64,000 nucleotides of DNA from Bacteroidota bacterium (GTDB taxonomy: Bacteria; Bacteroidota; Bacteroidia; Chitinophagales; Saprospiraceae): assembly GCA_029572935.1 (NCBI GenBank), contig JAKQHM010000038.1:1-64000 (forward strand), given 5' to 3'. The notes beneath the pieces are model-generated. The model had not been told where the DNA came from, made no database searches, and saw nothing but the letters and a program-made list of their open reading frames with translations. Each line of letters opens with the position of its first letter. The stretch's first letter is position 1. The translations under genes were made by a program, and so were the position numbers. Below are positions 62,399-64,000 of the stretch, one piece after another.

Positions 62399-63187
62399 AT
62401 GCCGACAAAAACGACTACCATTGCGACCCCGGATGCTGACAGAGTGAAAAAGGTGAGATCCATCCTGGTCTCCCAACCCAAGCCGGAAAGATCACCCTAT
62501 TTCGACATCGAAGAAAAGTATAAGATCCAGGTTGACTGGCGTTCTTTCATTCAGGTAGATCCCCTGCCGGAAAAAGAATTCAGAAGACAGCGCATCCGTC
62601 CGGAAGATTTTCCCTGTGTGATTTTTACCAGCAAAAACGCGGTAGATCATTATTTCAAGGTTTGTGAAATGATGCGCTCCCGGATATCAGAGATGACCAA
62701 ATACTTCTGTGGTACGGAAGCAATCGCCAACTACCTTCAGAAATTCATCATTTACCGCAAGCGCAAGGTCTTTCACGGAACCAAAAGCATAGCCGATCTG
62801 GCCAACTATTTCAACAAGCACAAGGACGCAGGTACATTTTTGATGCCTTGTTCCGATACGGGTAAAAATGATTCCGCAGAGTTCCTCCGTACGACCAAGA
62901 TTAAATTTTACGAAAGCGTTATGTACCGCACAGTAAGTGCTGACCTGTCAGACCTCAAGGACATCAAATACGATATTCTCGTTTTTTTTAGTCAGCTGGA
63001 CATTAAGTCCCTGTTCGAGAATTTTCCCGATTTCGAGCAAGGTCCCACACGGATCGCCGCCTTTGGCAATTCGACCGCTCAGGCTGTCGAAGACGCCGGC
63101 CTGATCCTGGACATCAAGGCACCCACGCCTGAAACCCCATCCATGGCCATGGCGCTGGAAGCCTATCTCAAGAAATCGAACAAGTAA
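62399..63187 (+). CDS. hemD: Uroporphyrinogen-III synthase
   Basis: This 262-residue soluble protein has the two-lobe HemD pattern: first lobe VRSILVSQPKPERSPYFDI, then CVIFTSKNAVDHYFKVCEMM; second lobe GTFLMPCSDTGKNDSAEFLR, YDILVFFSQLDIKSLFENF and RIAAFGNSTAQAVEDAGL. HemD closes the tetrapyrrole ring, making uroporphyrinogen III for heme. Sequence conservation in this family is low, so the call rests on the strand/helix order and the FTSKNAV and FGNSTA motifs. It follows DUF4271 by 26 bases. Confidence 0.88.
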   Translation: MPTKTTTIATPDADRVKKVRSILVSQPKPERSPYFDIEEKYKIQVDWRSFIQVDPLPEKEFRRQRIRPEDFPCVIFTSKNAVDHYFKVCEMMRSRISEMTKYFCGTEAIANYLQKFIIYRKRKVFHGTKSIADLANYFNKHKDAGTFLMPCSDTGKNDSAEFLRTTKIKFYESVMYRTVSADLSDLKDIKYDILVFFSQLDIKSLFENFPDFEQGPTRIAAFGNSTAQAVEDAGLILDIKAPTPETPSMAMALEAYLKKSNK

Positions 63188-63201
63188 GGCCCGGAGCTTG
63201 T

Positions 63202-63855
63202 TTGCAACCCGTGCCCATTCAGAATTTTATTGAAAAACTGGCCTTGCGGCTCACGGAACCCCTTCCCGGGATGTCCGCTCATGCAGATGCTGCACCACTG
63301 CCGGGACGCCTGAAGGAAAATCCCGCATATGACCATGCTGAAGCTTCTGTAATGATCCTGATCATGGATTCGGAACAGGGCCCGTTCTTTCCCCTGATCA
63401 CGCGGCAGTCCCACCCAAAGGACCCTCATAAGGGACAGGTCAGCCTTCCGGGAGGTAAAAAAGATCCGGCTGATCCCAATCTGGCCTTTACTGCATTGCG
63501 CGAAACCCAGGAGGAAATTGGCCTTCCTGCACAAAACATACAGATCGTGGGTTCTTTATCTCCCCTATATATTCCGGTCAGCAAATTTCTGGTCAATCCC
63601 TTCGTCGGATGGTATGACGGTCCTCATAATTTTCGGATCGAACATGCCGAAGTCCAGAGCCTGCTCAAATGCCCTCTGCAGGATTTGCGAAACCCCAATC
63701 TCTATTCACACCGCGAGATGCAGACCAGTTATGCACAATCCATACGCGTCAAGGGATTTGAGCTGGATGGTGCCTGGGTCTGGGGAGCTACCGCCATGAT
63801 CTTAAAAGAATTCGCCTGGATCCTGCAGGAACTTCAGGCCAGACTGGATAGCTAA
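63202..63855 (+). CDS. NUDIX hydrolase (CoA pyrophosphatase-like)
   Basis: This is a soluble protein of up to 217 residues (TTG at 63202, or GTG at 63211). The NUDIX box is seen in order as GQVSLPGGKKDPAD, ALRETQEEIGLP. The segment before it (LITRQSHPKDPHKGQ) and the following LSPLYIPVSKFLVNPFVGW match the CoA-diphosphatase group (NudL-like), which cleaves coenzyme A or similar nucleoside diphosphates. The catalytic glutamates of REtQEE are intact. It starts 14 bases after hemD and is likely in the same transcript. The substrate is inferred from family only. Confidence 0.92.
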   Translation: MQPVPIQNFIEKLALRLTEPLPGMSAHADAAPLPGRLKENPAYDHAEASVMILIMDSEQGPFFPLITRQSHPKDPHKGQVSLPGGKKDPADPNLAFTALRETQEEIGLPAQNIQIVGSLSPLYIPVSKFLVNPFVGWYDGPHNFRIEHAEVQSLLKCPLQDLRNPNLYSHREMQTSYAQSIRVKGFELDGAWVWGATAMILKEFAWILQELQARLDS

Positions 63856-64000
63856 ATGAACAAAATACCGGCCAAATTAAAATTCACCATCACAGGACGG
63901 GCAGTATTACGCCCTCCTTTATACTTGAAAACGGCTGGCATTCTGTTTAGGTGTCATTCATTATTTTCAGGAAAACCTTAGACACGGATGTCCATAAAAA

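Overview
The window looks like a chromosome segment of a free-living Bacteroidota, most probably of the Saprospiria/Saprospiraceae type. The evidence is type IX secretion (T9SS) sorting domains, HYR, SprB and lamin-tail surface proteins, TAnnTTTG promoter boxes, a DUF4271-hemD gene pair, a K+-dependent membrane pyrophosphatase, L31 type B, and surface-lipoprotein signals with acidic residues after the lipobox cysteine. The genus assignment is inference. No rRNA, tRNA or CRISPR array was seen.

Region 1 (1-21.3 kb) is accessory and surface-related, with every gene on the minus strand. It holds an IS110-family transposase, an AAA_14/DUF4143 ATPase, an 893-aa HYR/LamG secreted protein, an orphan T9SS C-terminal sorting domain with its own terminator, and a giant secreted repeat protein of about 4550 aa. 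The two HYR proteins end in a tail about 95% identical at DNA level and both lack a sorting domain. Short AGC-rich tandem repeats lie directly behind stop codons at three places.

Region 2 (21.3-46.4 kb) is mixed housekeeping and envelope: a degenerate EEP-like membrane protein and a lamin-tail protein (minus); asd, a coiled-coil protein, a MATE transporter and hppA (plus); GH3, lytic transglycosylase and DUF4153 (minus); a DUF2400 protein, a T9SS-exported protein, a DUF4397 lipoprotein, an M16 peptidase, and a Tat-signal oxidoreductase translationally coupled to a TPR lipoprotein.

Region 3 (46.4-47.4 kb) is a non-coding interval between convergent genes. It carries two diverged copies of a hairpin-rich element whose stems show compensatory base changes. 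This is the strongest candidate in the window for an undescribed element.

Region 4 (47.4-64 kb) is mostly core genes: M3 peptidase, ligA, MoxR, L31, a GlmU-like protein, OsmC and an inositol monophosphatase. A redox cluster follows (di-heme peroxidase, mono-heme lipoprotein, OB-fold protein, DUF5777 barrel), then a histidine kinase/response regulator pair, DUF4271, hemD and a NUDIX hydrolase.

All calls come from reading the sequence and from knowledge of the families. No database search was run, and residue positions are counted by eye.
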